A stretch of DNA of 48,448 bases from Dissophora ornata (lineage: Eukaryota; Mortierellomycota; Mortierellomycetes; Mortierellales; Mortierellaceae), in contig MU616732.1 in the NCBI GenBank assembly GCA_025201705.1, positions 1-48,448 on the forward strand. Reading direction: 5' to 3'. The notes under the pieces are model-generated. The model saw only the letters and a list, made by a program, of their open reading frames with translations. It had not been told where the DNA came from and did no database searches. Made by a program: the position numbers and the translations under genes. This document shows, piece after piece, positions 31,482-43,519 of this stretch. The first letter of the stretch is position 1, and the number at the start of each line of letters is the position of its first letter.

Positions 31482-33581
31482 ATGAACGAAGGCATCACCG
31501 ACCCCTCAGACTGGCCAGCGGAGTACGCGTCGCTCAGGGATATCGACTCTCACCTGCGATGTCCCATCTGCAAAGAGCTGCTCAGGGCCGCCATGATGCT
31601 GCAGTGCCACCACAATTTTTGTTCAGAATGTATTCGGCGACATCTCGACAAGGAATCGTCCTGTCCTGCTTGTCGAGTCCAAACCTCAACAGCGCAAATG
31701 CGCCGCAACGTCGCGCTGGATGAAATCGCCAATTGCTTTAAGGACTGCAGGTCAGTTGCTATTATCCTACAAGCATCGATTAAACTTTCGTCTTCAAAGA
31801 ATATGAAAAAAATTGGTGGCAACTGTATTCACCGTAGATTGACACTTTAACCTGGACACCCGCCTTCGATCTGCACCTCAATAGGTCATCACTGCTGAAA
31901 ACTGTTACAGATGCTCTGAAGCCGAAACTCAAGGATAATCCTCAGCTTTCACGCGCAGAAAGTATGGATATTGATGACATCGCTCCTCAATCCAAGAGGC
32001 GGCGGACATCGTCCAGGATATCCAAGAAGGCTTCATCGAACTCAAGCAGCCAGGAGCTCATGGACACCAGCATGGGGCACCATACACTAGGTGATGACGA
32101 CAAAGACGATGACGACAAAGACGATGACTTTATTATATCGTCTCAGGAATCGACCTCTATACTCAAAGGAAAGAATGTTGCCCGCTCGACAACAGGTTAG
32201 CATTCATTTTCACTTTTGTGATTCTCAGGAATAATGCGGAACCAAGCAAATTTGTTTTCAACCGCAAACTTTGGCTGATGAGTTCATGAACCTATGATAC
32301 ATAGGTCACATGCTTAGATCAAAAGGAGGACGTTCAGAGCTTACCACCATGGCCATTCATGAATCAGACCCGGAGCAGTCTACATCTCCTACAGTCCCCT
32401 CCTTGGCAAGGCCCATAATACCAACAACTCCAACAAAGCCTAAGACAAGAACTCTTGTACCATGTCCAGTCTGTCAGATGGGTATCCCTGAAGCTTACAC
32501 CAATACCCACCTGGATACATATTGTTTCAAAGGCCAACAGGATCCAGCATACACCATTCCGTTCGACCTGATCAAAACACAGACCCCAGAAGTCATTGAG
32601 ATCTATGAGAGACAAGGGACAACTACGAGGAGTGTGACAAAACCGGCGGCCTCTAGTCCGCTACAACGGAACAGCGACGCCAGCATCATCAACAATACTA
32701 CCATTGATGGTCACTCACGGAGCGGATCGTCACCACTGCACAACCGGACGAAGCATATGCAAATATCGAACAGCCCAGTCAAGCAAACGTATCCTGAGCC
32801 CAAGAGGTACACCACGTAATTGGTTTCTTTGCTCAGCCATGGTCATTTATTTCTCTTTCGGGATATCAACAACTTCTTACTGTCCACTTAAACCCCCAAT
32901 AGGATTCCAAAATTGACATATAGTGTTCTCAATGACAAGCAACTCCGGAAGAAACTTCAGGAGCTAGGACTCCCAACGCACGGGGATAAGCAATTGATGC
33001 AAAAACGTCATGCGGAATATGTCACGATTCACAACGCCAATTGCGATGCCACCCGACCCCAAACGATTGCACAACTGAAGAAAACTATGGATGTTTGGGA
33101 GCGGACATATGCGCAGGATTTGCAGGCCAAGGACGCGCAACGGAGGTCGCTGGAGGAGCAGCAGAAGAGACAGCAGTTGGAGCTCGCTCGAAGGAGAGCA
33201 CAAGAAGCACAGGAGAGTGCTACAACCTCAACTCACGCTGCTGGCACTGCCGATGCAAGCACCGGCGTTGATCCTGCAGTCGACTTGATGCTGAATACAG
33301 TCACCCTGCCTTCATCACAGGGAAGCAACCACATCGACAGCGGTAGTGGTAGCGGGTCGACATCGAGCTTTGTCCCCAACCAAGCCAATAATAATAGTGT
33401 TGCAGTCGCAGTAGCTGAAGCATCTGCGTTTGCTCATGCGTTGAAGTACGCGGACGAGTACGCGGAACTGATGGCGGATGTGAAGAGGCGACAGCAGGCT
33501 GACAAGGAAAAGCAAGCGTTGGCGGACAAAAAAGATCCTGAAAAAGAACAGGAACGTGAACGGCAAGACCCTCAACCATAG
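31482..33581 (+). CDS. RAD18: E3 ubiquitin ligase RAD18
   Basis: Four exons: 31482-31750, 31885-32195, 32305-32806 and 32903-33581; 586 residues in phase. The N-terminal RING is CPICKELLRAAMMLQCHHNF, CSECIRRHLDKESSCPACR (C3HC4, all ligands present). NVALDEIANCF follows, a usual RAD18 helix. A K/R-rich linker (about residues 120-150) may be a nuclear signal, and DDDKDDDDKDDD is an acidic run. The UBZ finger is CPVCQMGIPEAYTNTHLDTYC, and the SAP domain reads TYSVLNDKQLRKKLQELGLP. The C-terminal part has coiled coil and E/K/R-rich tail. Rad18 with Rad6 mono-ubiquitinates PCNA at stalled forks, so it fits functionally with POLD2 in the same window. The C-terminal region beyond SAP is longer than yeast Rad18. 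Confidence 0.95.
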
Positions 33582-33873
33582 AATCCAATAAAGTAGCAAG
33601 AAACACACATCTCAATATCGCTTCAAAGCCAAATATCTCTTGTTTGTTGCCCCAATGACCATGTTGACTGAAACTGAAGTATTTGCCAATGATCTCTCAA
33701 AGATACACGCAAATCACATATTTCTTCCACATCACACAGCCTTCACTTTTCTTTGTCCACAACTCCAGCATTGTTGAATAAAATCATAGCTCGCGTTTGA
33801 AGCGTTCCCGATTTCTCCTTTTGTATTGTCAGAGTCGATAAATGCTCCATGGGTTTATTCAAGGACGAGAAAC

Positions 33874-35108
33874 TTAAACTCTACAAATCAGAAGGGAAAA
33901 GATACAGAATTACGTATTGTTAGCATAAACCATCCTCTATCAAAGCGACAAGTGCAGCATGAACCGAAACTATCAATGCTCATACCTGGAAGGGTACATC
34001 ATCTGTAAAAGGTATCATCATAAACAGAAAAAAAATTGGTTGTAACACAATGTGAGTATTCTCTCCATGCTTTTCCTTGTCCAACTTTCTTTCTGCGGCC
34101 GCCCCATAAACGAATAACCGGAAAATAAAATAGAAACTTACGACGCGGACGGAGGCACCGAAGGACTTGGCGGGCAAGTTGTTGCGGAAACGGGCCTTGA
34201 CGGCACCGGAGCCACCGTGGGCACGGGTGATGCGTCCCCAGATGCAGCGGATCTTGGAGCCGTTGACCTCACGCTTGGCGCGGTAGACGAAGGCAATACG
34301 CTTGCCGAGGTAGAAGTCAGTATCAGCAGCAGTCTTCACACCCTCGATCTGGATGAGCGAGATGTCGGGACGCTGGTTGCGCTTAGCGCGCTTGAATCCA
34401 AGAACACGACCTTTAGCGTAAAGACTATGACGATTGGATAATAAAAAAAGCGAATATGATGTCGGTGGCGGTTAGAGGATGGGTCGTGACGCAAGAGGAA
34501 AGAGGGAATGGTCCTGGATCTTCCTGGGGCTCCCTGTTCTCACTGATTTGTCATCGTGGTTTGCCCTTCCTGATAGCCGTTGTTATGGCCAAGCGCTTTC
34601 GCAAATAGCACTCGCTTATGAATATCCTCGGAAGCCAAGATTACAGTGCACTAAACGCCAATACACGCCTGTACGCATTCCCGTGAAGGGTGCTTCCGTG
34701 CTACCCTGCTGAAGTGTCGTAGTGCAGCTGGTATTGGCATCTGTCCACAACAGGTGTAGAATCATAGGTTCCGCATGAAAACTGATTCATTTTCTGTGCG
34801 AAAAAGATCCTTAATCAGCGACATTGGCGTCATCCCGCTTCTTCGTCGTCTCTTTTCATTCAGGGCATTAGCTGAGATTGTCGATAGAGCCTTGGCCGCT
34901 ATTATGCCGATGCGTTAATGATGGCCCCATGATAGATGATCTCGATTGTATTTTTTGAATAATCCCGAGTGAAAAAAAAAAAATCCCTGACTCCTGTGGC
35001 GATGATGATCGATGATGGCGGCGCCGTGGTCACTCCTGTCTGTTGGATCGATGGACGGATGGATCGATCAGAACTCGGTGGATGGCTTTGGAGCACATAC
35101 CGACTCAT
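33874..35108 (-). CDS. RPL33: Ribosomal protein eL33 (RPL33/L35A)
   Basis: Four reverse-strand exons: 35108-35101 (8 nt), 34424-34142, 34002-33986 (17 nt) and 33880-33874 (7 nt including the stop), making 104 residues in phase. The assembled start [20 protein letters not shown] is followed by [20 protein letters not shown] and [40 protein letters not shown] and the end MMYPSRV. These match eL33 in full, including the family C-terminus (MLYPSxI/V). It is a structural protein of the 60S subunit. The first intron (676 bp) is long for this genome. The two tiny terminal exons are required to give M-S-R and P-S-R-V. Confidence 0.95.
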
Positions 35109-35403
35109 TGTTTCTGGCTAAAATTTAGAGAAGGGAGCGAACGTGTGTCAGGACAAGGCCAAAGTCTTATTTCAGAAGGTTCTTAAGGGTACCCACCTGA
35201 ATCTCTTATTGCAGTGTGCTGATCATATCACACATCAGAGTACTACTATCACTCCCGCAACACTCCCTGCCTTCACGCCCATCTCTGCAATAGCCACAGG
35301 CCCCACTTCTCGGCGTGCAGTCAGACACATTACGGTATTTCCCCCCTATGTGATAAAAAAATAACACGTATGAATATGCTGTAGCCTACATGGGTCCCCT
35401 TTG

Positions 35404-35447
35404 AAATAGTATAGCATATCTTGACAACATGTTGTCAGTGCTATTTC
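35404..35447. repeat. Perfect 16-bp palindrome with inverted flanks
   Basis: TGACAACATGTTGTCA at 35422-35437 is its own reverse complement. It lies inside a wider inverted pair GAAATAG ... CTATTTC (35404-35410 and 35441-35447). It could be a binding site for a dimeric regulator or the remains of a small transposon end. Confidence 0.6.
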
Positions 35448-36862
35448 ACAACGCCTGTTGGCACAGTAACGATGGCTCGCGACGGCGGTAAACAAATCCA
35501 GACAGTAAGTGCAGAGATACTCCTATTCCTATCGAAGGAATCAACTTCTGAGTGTTAGCTCTAAGGATTGGTATGATAAAGAATAAGAGGGCGCGCTGCG
35601 GTGGAGAAGACAGGCGCCCAGATAAGAGTGTTAATATAAAGTGTGAGATACTGGGATATCAGTTAGTAATGTGAGCGCGAAAGACTTCTAAGAATGGAGG
35701 TGTACAGCTCGTGGAGTCTAGACTTCCGAGGCTCCTTCAAAGTCCAAGGACCGAACTGCTCATGGTAAAGAAGGATATACCTCGCTCCTGTTGATGGCCT
35801 GACGGCAGATCCAGAGTTCGGGCCAATGGGGAGTTGTTCCACAGGAGAACCGATAGATATTCATTTATCGCCTTCAGTGCTTCGTGCTATAATAAAAAAA
35901 GGGCTACGGGATGAAAGGAGCACACTGACACAGTGCAATCGGTAGCTGTCATGTTGATACCTATTGATGTCAAAAGTAAGAGCGACACACAGGTCTTCGT
36001 GCCTGGATCTACTACAGCGGGAATCGAATAGAGTCGGTTCATCCTTAAATACGCGCAGATGGCTCTTGCTTGAGGTGAGGGATGGGGAATGGGAGAAAGG
36101 AACCAAGGTCAGGATTATGAAGATCTGAGGGTCATAGAATTGTCGTTAATCCTGGAGAAACGGTGAGGTCATGACTTTATCGACGCAATGATAGTCCATG
36201 GCCATAGCTCGTTCTACAGTGATACATACAAAGTGAAGCATTTGCAGCACTTCACAGGTCATATATAACATGTACAACTATTAGCTATTATTGGCCCTAC
36301 CTTCAGTTATACAAGGGAGTGCTCTGACTAAACAGCGAGACACTAAAACAGTGCGAACGTTAGTCTCGTAGTCTACATTACAGCAGGCCAGTATCCGCAT
36401 CTGGAGTACATATGTATCGCTTCTGGAGTCGAATTAAACCCTTTTAGAAAAACCAGTGTGGCCCATGCTGCACTCCATCTCACTCTCCAAGTTTGAATAC
36501 ATCGCCATCGCTCTTTTGTTCAAACCACCTTCCGATGTCCACAGATGTGATGTCGACTCTATTTTAACTAAAATGGACGAAAGTAACTTCTGTTAATGCT
36601 GCACACCAGACTCTCCTCCAAATCAGCTTGACCATGAACAAAGGCACAAAAGTCCGACTCGGGAGCTCGAAGGTGTATGTTTAGACGCCTGCACTGGTGC
36701 TGGAGGTGTATGAGATCTATGATCATAAAATAAGCCTGACGAGGAAAAAATACAAAGCAAGTCATCGGTTATGCCGCGATGGCTATCAGCGTTGAAGCAT
36801 ATTGTCTGAAAAATTCGGTGGCTGTGCTTCCACAACCAAACATGTCTCCATGAATGTTATTT

Positions 36863-36910
36863 TGGACGCGTCGCGATTGGCCGACTACGAAGAATTTCGT
36901 GACGCGTCCA
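36863..36910. repeat. 14-bp inverted repeat with ACGCGT cores
   Basis: Arms 36863-36876 and 36897-36910 pair at 13 of 14 positions around a 20-base spacer. Each arm contains GGACGCGTC, itself nearly palindromic and holding an ACGCGT site. Confidence 0.65.
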
Positions 36911-37025
36911 GAGACGGGGTGAATCAAATTTTCTCCTCGTACCCATTGAGACCCCCTGTTTATTACTAAGTCTTATCCAAGAGCATTACCTCATTGCCGG
37001 GTGGCTCCCTATGGACCAGTATGGT

Positions 37026-40000
37026 CTATGATGTCTGACCACCTTCAGAGCTAGCAATGCCGCCACCACTCTTGTTGCTTTGAGTAGCTATGAGGGCTGT
37101 GATAAGCTTTTTTATCTCGGTCAATTCCATGTTGGACTGTTCTTGCAAAGCTTTCATCTCATCCATGTCCTTGTTGTGTGCTTCGCGAGCCAATTCCATT
37201 TCTTCAAGTTTCGATGTGAGTGTCCGAACATCGTTTAGGATTGTCTTCTGGACGCCTGCTGGCACGCTCTGCTCGCCTGAGACGGCCTCAAGAAGGAACT
37301 GGTTCTCGACCGAGAGTTCGGACTTGTTCGTGATGGTATACTGGGATTCGTACAGCTCTGCCTCCTGTTCACTTGCTCCATAATAAATGTAGTCTGGAAA
37401 CCAGTCCGGGTTCGCTCGCATGTCGGGTGACATATAAATCACCTCGATTTCTTCACAGCGTATACCAGTCAGAGTTACTTCACAAGCATGGGTAGAGTGG
37501 ACTTCTTCCAAATGCATTTTTATAGGCAAACAGCAGTTGGTCTTACCTGCAATAACATCGGATAGCTGTTTGAGCCAAGCCAGTTTTCCTTCTTGTTTAC
37601 TCTCGTTGAAAGCATCATTCATCAACGCTGTGAGGGTGTGAAAAAAGAATGGGGGGGAAAGCTTTAGTTTACCGTTCTACAGCGAGTGTTTGACAACTTC
37701 CAATACAAACACGAAATGCCTTACCGATGAGAATGTTGAGAAGGAGAATGGTGGTGACGAAGAAGAACATCATCATGATTATAATGAAGCTAGCCGACCC
37801 ATCCATCAACGATGAACTGACAGGATCGAATCGTCCTGCCTAGATGTACATAAAACATATTGAAATCCGAGAAGACGGTGAGTAGCGTTTTAAATTGTGG
37901 TAAGAAAGCATTAGCTCCTAGTGAATCACTTACAATAAAGAAATATGTAACGCTCAAGGCTGAAAGGAAGTCTGTGGGGTATCCGTCGGGGTGTTCCAGG
38001 CTGTCGTTACCGCCTCGCGCATGCAGTACGTAAAGCAGTGCATTGGTGAAAGCAATGATAAAAACCCCGAAGATGATGAAGAACCACTTGATTCTCCGCG
38101 TAATATTGATGATTATGTTGACGAGGATTCCAAGTTCCTTGAACACGCGAAACTCAAAAAGCTAGAAATTTCATGCGCATCATATGAGCAGGTCAGGATG
38201 TGTACGATTAAAGAGATCGGAAACAATGGAGGGAGAAAACACAGACGTGAGATACCAACCAGGTTCAGGTAGACGGCTAGAATTGCAAAGCTCATAACCC
38301 ATAATCCCTCAGGGCCACTCCCTGTGCCAGATCCGTCTGGCACTTTGAAGAGCAACTCTGAACATGCTGCGGTGGGCAGAATGTACGCCACAAGGTTGAT
38401 GTAATTGTATGGTGAACTACATGTCAAGGCGAAATTTCATTGTTAGGAAAAAAAAACTGCTTTGGAGGACACGCTGACCTCATTCTTAGCCCTTTGTGAT
38501 CGCTCGCTCACCTGAGATATTTCCTTGGAGAATCCCAGAATTGCAAAATTTCGGCTACAAAGAAAGCCAACCCAAATATTATTGTCGTCCCTATTGGAAA
38601 ATACCAGTTTGTCATGTCTCGACCATAAGACGCAGAAGACCAAATTTGCTGAGTGGTAATCACTATCACCGGAATAGCATACCAACACGCTGCATATATT
38701 CGGCAAAACCAGAAAACGGTGCCGAATTTGTACCTAGAGGGGGCGATAAAACAGCGTTAGATATGAACCTCACTTGGTAGAGCCTTCTCAAAGCGTTTAC
38801 GCACCACTTGAATTTCAGGGTCGCCGCCATTGCAGGACTGTCAAAAAAATCCTTCCCAGCAATCTTTGCGAATGAGGATTTGGCAAAATGTCTATCTTTG
38901 TCCCACATCCTGTAGTATCCATGCCATGACATTTTGGGGAGCGGGCACACATAAACCTTGTGGGAGTATCTCGAATACCCATTCGTTTTCTCGTCAGCGA
39001 CATCTGGAGCCGACGGAAACGATCCATGGCGCCTTCCGAATCGGTTGATTTTCGTGCGGAATTCAAGGTGAAGCCCATAACTCTGTATGGGGATTCTGTT
39101 GCGCAAGCTGAAAACCGGTTTCTTGTGGCCATTGAAATTGTTTGATATGGCGGCTGTTTTTCCAAGTGCGGCGAGACATATTATTAGAGGTACCCCAAGG
39201 AGAGGTACCACCCAGAACAGGAGGAGAATCCTGATTTTCCATTTTTTATGCTGGTTGGCAATGATAGCGTAGTTGGGGACGTAACTGTGGGCAGGAGCAG
39301 GGACATATGAAGTCCTTCTAAACAAATCCACCAGGATGGAAGGATATCGATCCGCGAGCTCTTCCATACATTCGACAACCGGTATCAAATACCCCGGATG
39401 AATCTTCTTGGCTTTTTCTATGCAGTAGTCAGTGAAAACTTTGACTAGTCGACCGTCTCCACCTCGGATCACTCGCTTGATAGGATTCCAATGGTGGTCT
39501 TTGTTGGGAATCCAGCTAGCATCCTCTGAATTGATCAGGCCATCAACAAAGTCAAAGTTTGCTGTCTGCAGGCTAGGTAATCCCAAGAGCAACTCGAGCA
39601 CGCTTTCGGTTTTCCTACGGTCAGGACTCTCCAGATTTTTCTTTGGTAAGACATTAACTGGAGCTGGAAGCAGATAGTTGATATGCCTGCGTGCGAAGTG
39701 AAGGATGGCCTGCGCATGGTCATCGTAAATTAACGCCTCTGGTGGCTCTGATGTCTTCTTGCATTCGTGGATCGAAAACACGTAGGCTGCTGCAAGCAAG
39801 TGCACACTTTGAACGCAAGGGCGGATGGCGCGATCAGCACCAAGAGTCCCAGGTCCAGGAATAGAAATTGTCCTCTTCTTTGCCTTATCGCCAACCTTGA
39901 TCTCGGCGAAAGTGTCGCTAGTCCCTGAATCGAAATATATTGATATGCTCGTTATATTCAGATAGTGGTCTCGCACGTGTCCACTCTTGCAGTCCGAGTC

Positions 40001-42956
40001 GCCTCTACGCTGACTCCAGATGAATTGCAAGCTACACTTTGTGTCGCTAGAGGTAGGTAAGTTCCAGATCTGCAGTGATTGCACCCCAACGACCGCAAAG
40101 CGTGTTCCACAGGGGAGGAAGAATGCACTCATCAAGACTTCCGGATTGACAATCTTGGCCGTCCAAACGCGCATCCAAGGCTCCGCGACAAACGAAATTA
40201 CAGTTCTTTGGGTCATCGCTGTCAGATTCTCCTCGATTAATTCGACATGGCAAACCCAGTGAACCACACTAGCGTCTTCCTGCAAGAACTCTCTACGGAA
40301 CTCAGTCTGGAGACGGTACTTGATATCTTTGTCAAACGTGGAGCGGCAAACAACGTCGGTCGGTTTCGCTCTCACTACCGTCTGATTATTTTTGATGACT
40401 CTGGGGTTTCCTGGTGTGTGAGAGCTGTAGCAATTGATCTTCGAGGTATCGGCTTCGCATATGACTCCGCTGTTCCAGAAACCCTTGATGCAGAAATCCG
40501 CACAGATCGCAGAGCCGATGATAGGAACCGGAACTTTGTTGACAGGAATTTCGTAGCTCAAATGCATGGGGTCTAGGATCATTGCTTTCAGCTCAGATGT
40601 AATATTGTCCCGTGTAATGACGAACAACTGATCATTGCAGCCATAGAATCCGAGGTACTCGATCTTGGTCCCAGGGAATGTCCGATGACTAATGGGGATT
40701 CCTGTTTTCAAGAAGTGCGTCGTCACGCTCCCTCCGATGCTTGCCAGCGCCGCAATCGACTCATCCCGCGAGAGAGCTGCTTTGCTGTAGCGTAGGTTGC
40801 CATCCACATAGCTGTTATCCTCATTACAAGAGATATAAGTGTGATTAAATCCCGTGTGTAGGTTCCAGATGGTGGAACAAAGTCCCCCGTTCTCCAGGAA
40901 TATCATTGCAGTAGTGCTGACCGAATCCATCATCATTTTGCATGTGAGGCGCCTGGAGAACGTTGGTAGTAAGTAAGTCAGCTGGATGGTATGATTGCGG
41001 TCCCATTTCTTATCCGGAGAAATCTTGAAGACATCGATGTACAGGCCGTTGCACGCCACGAAAAAGGAGCTCTTCTGAGATGATCTTTTCAGGGCATCTT
41101 TAAGCCGGAGTCCTCGTAGAAATTTCCCGTATCCGATGAATACGTGAAGGATATCATGACCACAGTGAGCCTCTTGCATCATTCTTACTACGGAAGTCGG
41201 TACAGGCGTCTGGCCGATATTATTGCCCGGATTTGAACCACTCGCTAGCGTGTTATTTGTTGGGGACGTAGCATTCCCATTGATGTTGTTGCTCGACACT
41301 GTGTTCATATTCAGCACAACAGACACCGGAGGTACAAGTGGATTGTTGAAGAGTTTGAAAGGAAACGATGCTCGTTGCACTGTGGACTCATCTGCCCACT
41401 GTCCGATTTTAGGCTCTTGAAATATTGCCACTTGATCGCCATTCGTAGATAGAGCCAGTCCAATTGGTAGATTTCCGATCCCAGGATGCTCAACAACTGC
41501 CACGGCATATCCCGTACGTGCGTTTGTCGCCTCATTCTGCGCATCGGTTGTTGTGCTCACGATACTCATATCATACACGGTAATGTATGCTGCATCGAGT
41601 GAGAGTGCTAAAGAGGCGAGGAATCGGCTACCCTTGGATGCCGATATCCTAGTTATTGGTGCGGCTGGCAGGGTGTTCGTCGCATTCTGAGCGACCGGAA
41701 GCGCGATGGAAGAGTCGATGACAAAGTCAGGAACACAAGCTCTCGTCACGGCGATCTCGCAGAAACTGGCTGCTATTGAACATGTGTGATTTATGTAAGA
41801 GCCTGCAATACCTCAAGCTTTGATTATATGAACATGTGGCAGAGTTGCAATAATTGCTTGTACTTACTATTTGTCACGGCGTTCTTGTCTATTGGCCGGA
41901 TCTCAACGTGCTCTACGGCAAGGCCTGAGTACTCATGTCTCTCTGTGTTGTCGTTATTGCATAGACTGACTTGGACTTGAACGGCTCCCTCGTGAGGCTG
42001 GATGACCAATTTCTCTTCGAGCACAAAATTGCACCACTCGTCCTTGACTAGACAAAATGAACGCGTACGGAGATGAGGTTTTCTGTCTTTGAACGCAAGG
42101 AGATGTAAGCATCGATAGCAACTGCCACAGTACCTATAGCATCCAACTTTTCTTGAGGCATAATAACGTCAAGGTTGCCACTGGTGTCTGGCTCGGCCTG
42201 AATTGATATCAATTTGCCAGGAGATATGAGTGCTGTGGACACATGGGTTCATCGACTTTGATACGCAATCTGAAAATTACCATACATCATACAAGACGCT
42301 GACAAAGAAATGCAAGCCATTGGGAATGAAAGAATCTTGGAGCATCTTCACATGCCATCGAACAGTGTAGTGTCCTGCATTGTAGTTCTCAAAGTCGGCT
42401 ACAAGCTGAGGAACCATGAGTGGTACATTAGAGAACCAACGGTTAGATTAGACGTACAAGCGAAGTAAGAAGCAAATCCTCGCTAGCGAGGGAAACAGCA
42501 GAGATGAACCTTGAAGGAGGACGAATTCGCGGGAATACGGGCAATCATCCCAGGTACTGGTTGATATCCCTGGCTTCTATGAGCATGATTGAATGGATTT
42601 CCAGGACGTAGGAGGTATCGATGACTGTTAACATCGCTGCATAGTGCAGCTGTCAACCATCTCGCAATCTGGGTGAATATATTCAAGAAATAAACGCCAA
42701 CTTACTCTGCTCTGCCCTTGACAGTTGCCGTCCTTGTTCGGGAGAGATTAAGGTCCGACGATCGAAAAAATCGTCTGTAGGCTACACTCAATTACAAGTT
42801 GTTGCCGTTATGCACCGATTTGTATGTAAGTGTTATTTCCATGAACGTCAATGCAAGCCTCTGTGGTGAAGTCTCAACTGCCTTACCGTTGTCGTGGGGG
42901 TCTTGGAGGCCTTGGGGGCCTCCTGAAGATGAGCTAAGTGAAGTAGTGGAAGCCAT
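37026..42956 (-). CDS. PP2-like domain + beta-propeller + TRP-like cation channel
   Basis: Twelve reverse-strand exons: 42956-42887, 42774-42706, 42649-42510, 42405-42286, 42197-42134, 42047-41868, 41772-38805, 38733-38512, 38416-38260, 38161-37934, 37839-37725 and 37627-37026. Phases sum to 1644 residues. After MASTTSLSSSSGGPQGLQDP, residues about 90-205 look like a phloem-protein-2-type beta-sandwich (YTVRWHVKMLQDSFIPNGLHF, EPDTSGNLDVIMP, EWCNFVLEEKLVIQ, SGLAVEHVEIRPID). About 215-850 is beta-strand rich with WD-like blades (LQIWNLPTSS, LCSTIWNLHTGF). Membrane segments begin near 950 (ILLLFWVVPLLGVPLIICLA). The channel core includes KWYKFGTVFWF, SPYNYINLVAYILP, EFRVFKELGILVNI, a pore loop LSVTYFFIAGRFDP and S6 LLLNILIALMNDAF. 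A charged coiled-coil tail ends the protein. It is probably a tetrameric plasma-membrane or vacuolar cation channel; the channel family is well supported, the N-terminal fold names less so. Confidence 0.85.
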
Positions 42957-43519
42957 AGGCGACTTCCGCGTTGCCTTTTTAAGATTTCAGGAACGTGTTT
43001 TACGAGTGGATGTGTCTCAGGCACGGCGCGAGGCGATGAGAAAGACGGCTCCTTGGGGTTGGATTGTGAATGAGGGAGCGAGGGATCGCCTGAATTCGAG
43101 ATGGAGAGTTGATGTTATGAGAGTAAATTTGCGAGGAATGAGCATCGCCAGAAACAGGGCGCAGTGCGATGTGGGCACGGACCGTTGGCGTGGTACAAAA
43201 TCTATCCCGGGATTCTACCTTGAACTGGAGTAGACGTCATTTGAGACCTCCAAATTATGGAGTGTAGTCCAGTATGGGTCCCAGCTGTGTCTGATGCGCT
43301 CGCAATATGTCCTGGCCCCCAATGAGAGGCTACGTCTATTATCAATTGCGGCCTGGTTACTGGAGAGAAAAGGACGATAGAACTATGCAGGTAAAAAGCA
43401 GCCGACCATCACCATTCGCATCAGAGATCTTCTGAGTGAGGATATTAGACAGCGAAAGTGGAGATAATATAAAGTTTCGTGCAGGACTTTATTTGCTTGG
43501 AGACTAGGAAACTCTTGGT
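42957..43519. other. Promoter of TRP-like gene and 3' end of JJJ1
   Basis: No gene supported. The reverse-strand AATAAA (tttatt at 43488) fits the 3' end of JJJ1. A plus-strand open frame across 42799-43233 overlaps the TRP-like first exons and is a shadow. Confidence 0.5.

Larger units (their letters stand above)
35109..37025. other. 1.9 kb intergenic with palindromes, no supported gene
   Basis: An ATG at 35472 opens MARDGGKQIQT and meets a good donor (ACA|GTAAGT), but no continuation was found. Other frames contain stops and no recognised motif. Two strong inverted repeats (35422 and 36863) are listed separately. The last part is the 3' flank of the TRP-like gene. Confidence 0.4.

Noticed and set aside
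34425..35100. snoRNA in the long first intron of eL33
   Set aside because: GATGATGA occurs near 35005, but no CUGA at proper spacing and no terminal stem.
35472..35504. Possible first exon MARDGGKQIQT with a strong donor
   Set aside because: No downstream exon in any phase could be found within 1.5 kb.
42799..43233. 144-codon plus-strand frame
   Set aside because: Overlaps the first exons of the TRP-like gene in antisense and has no recognised motif.
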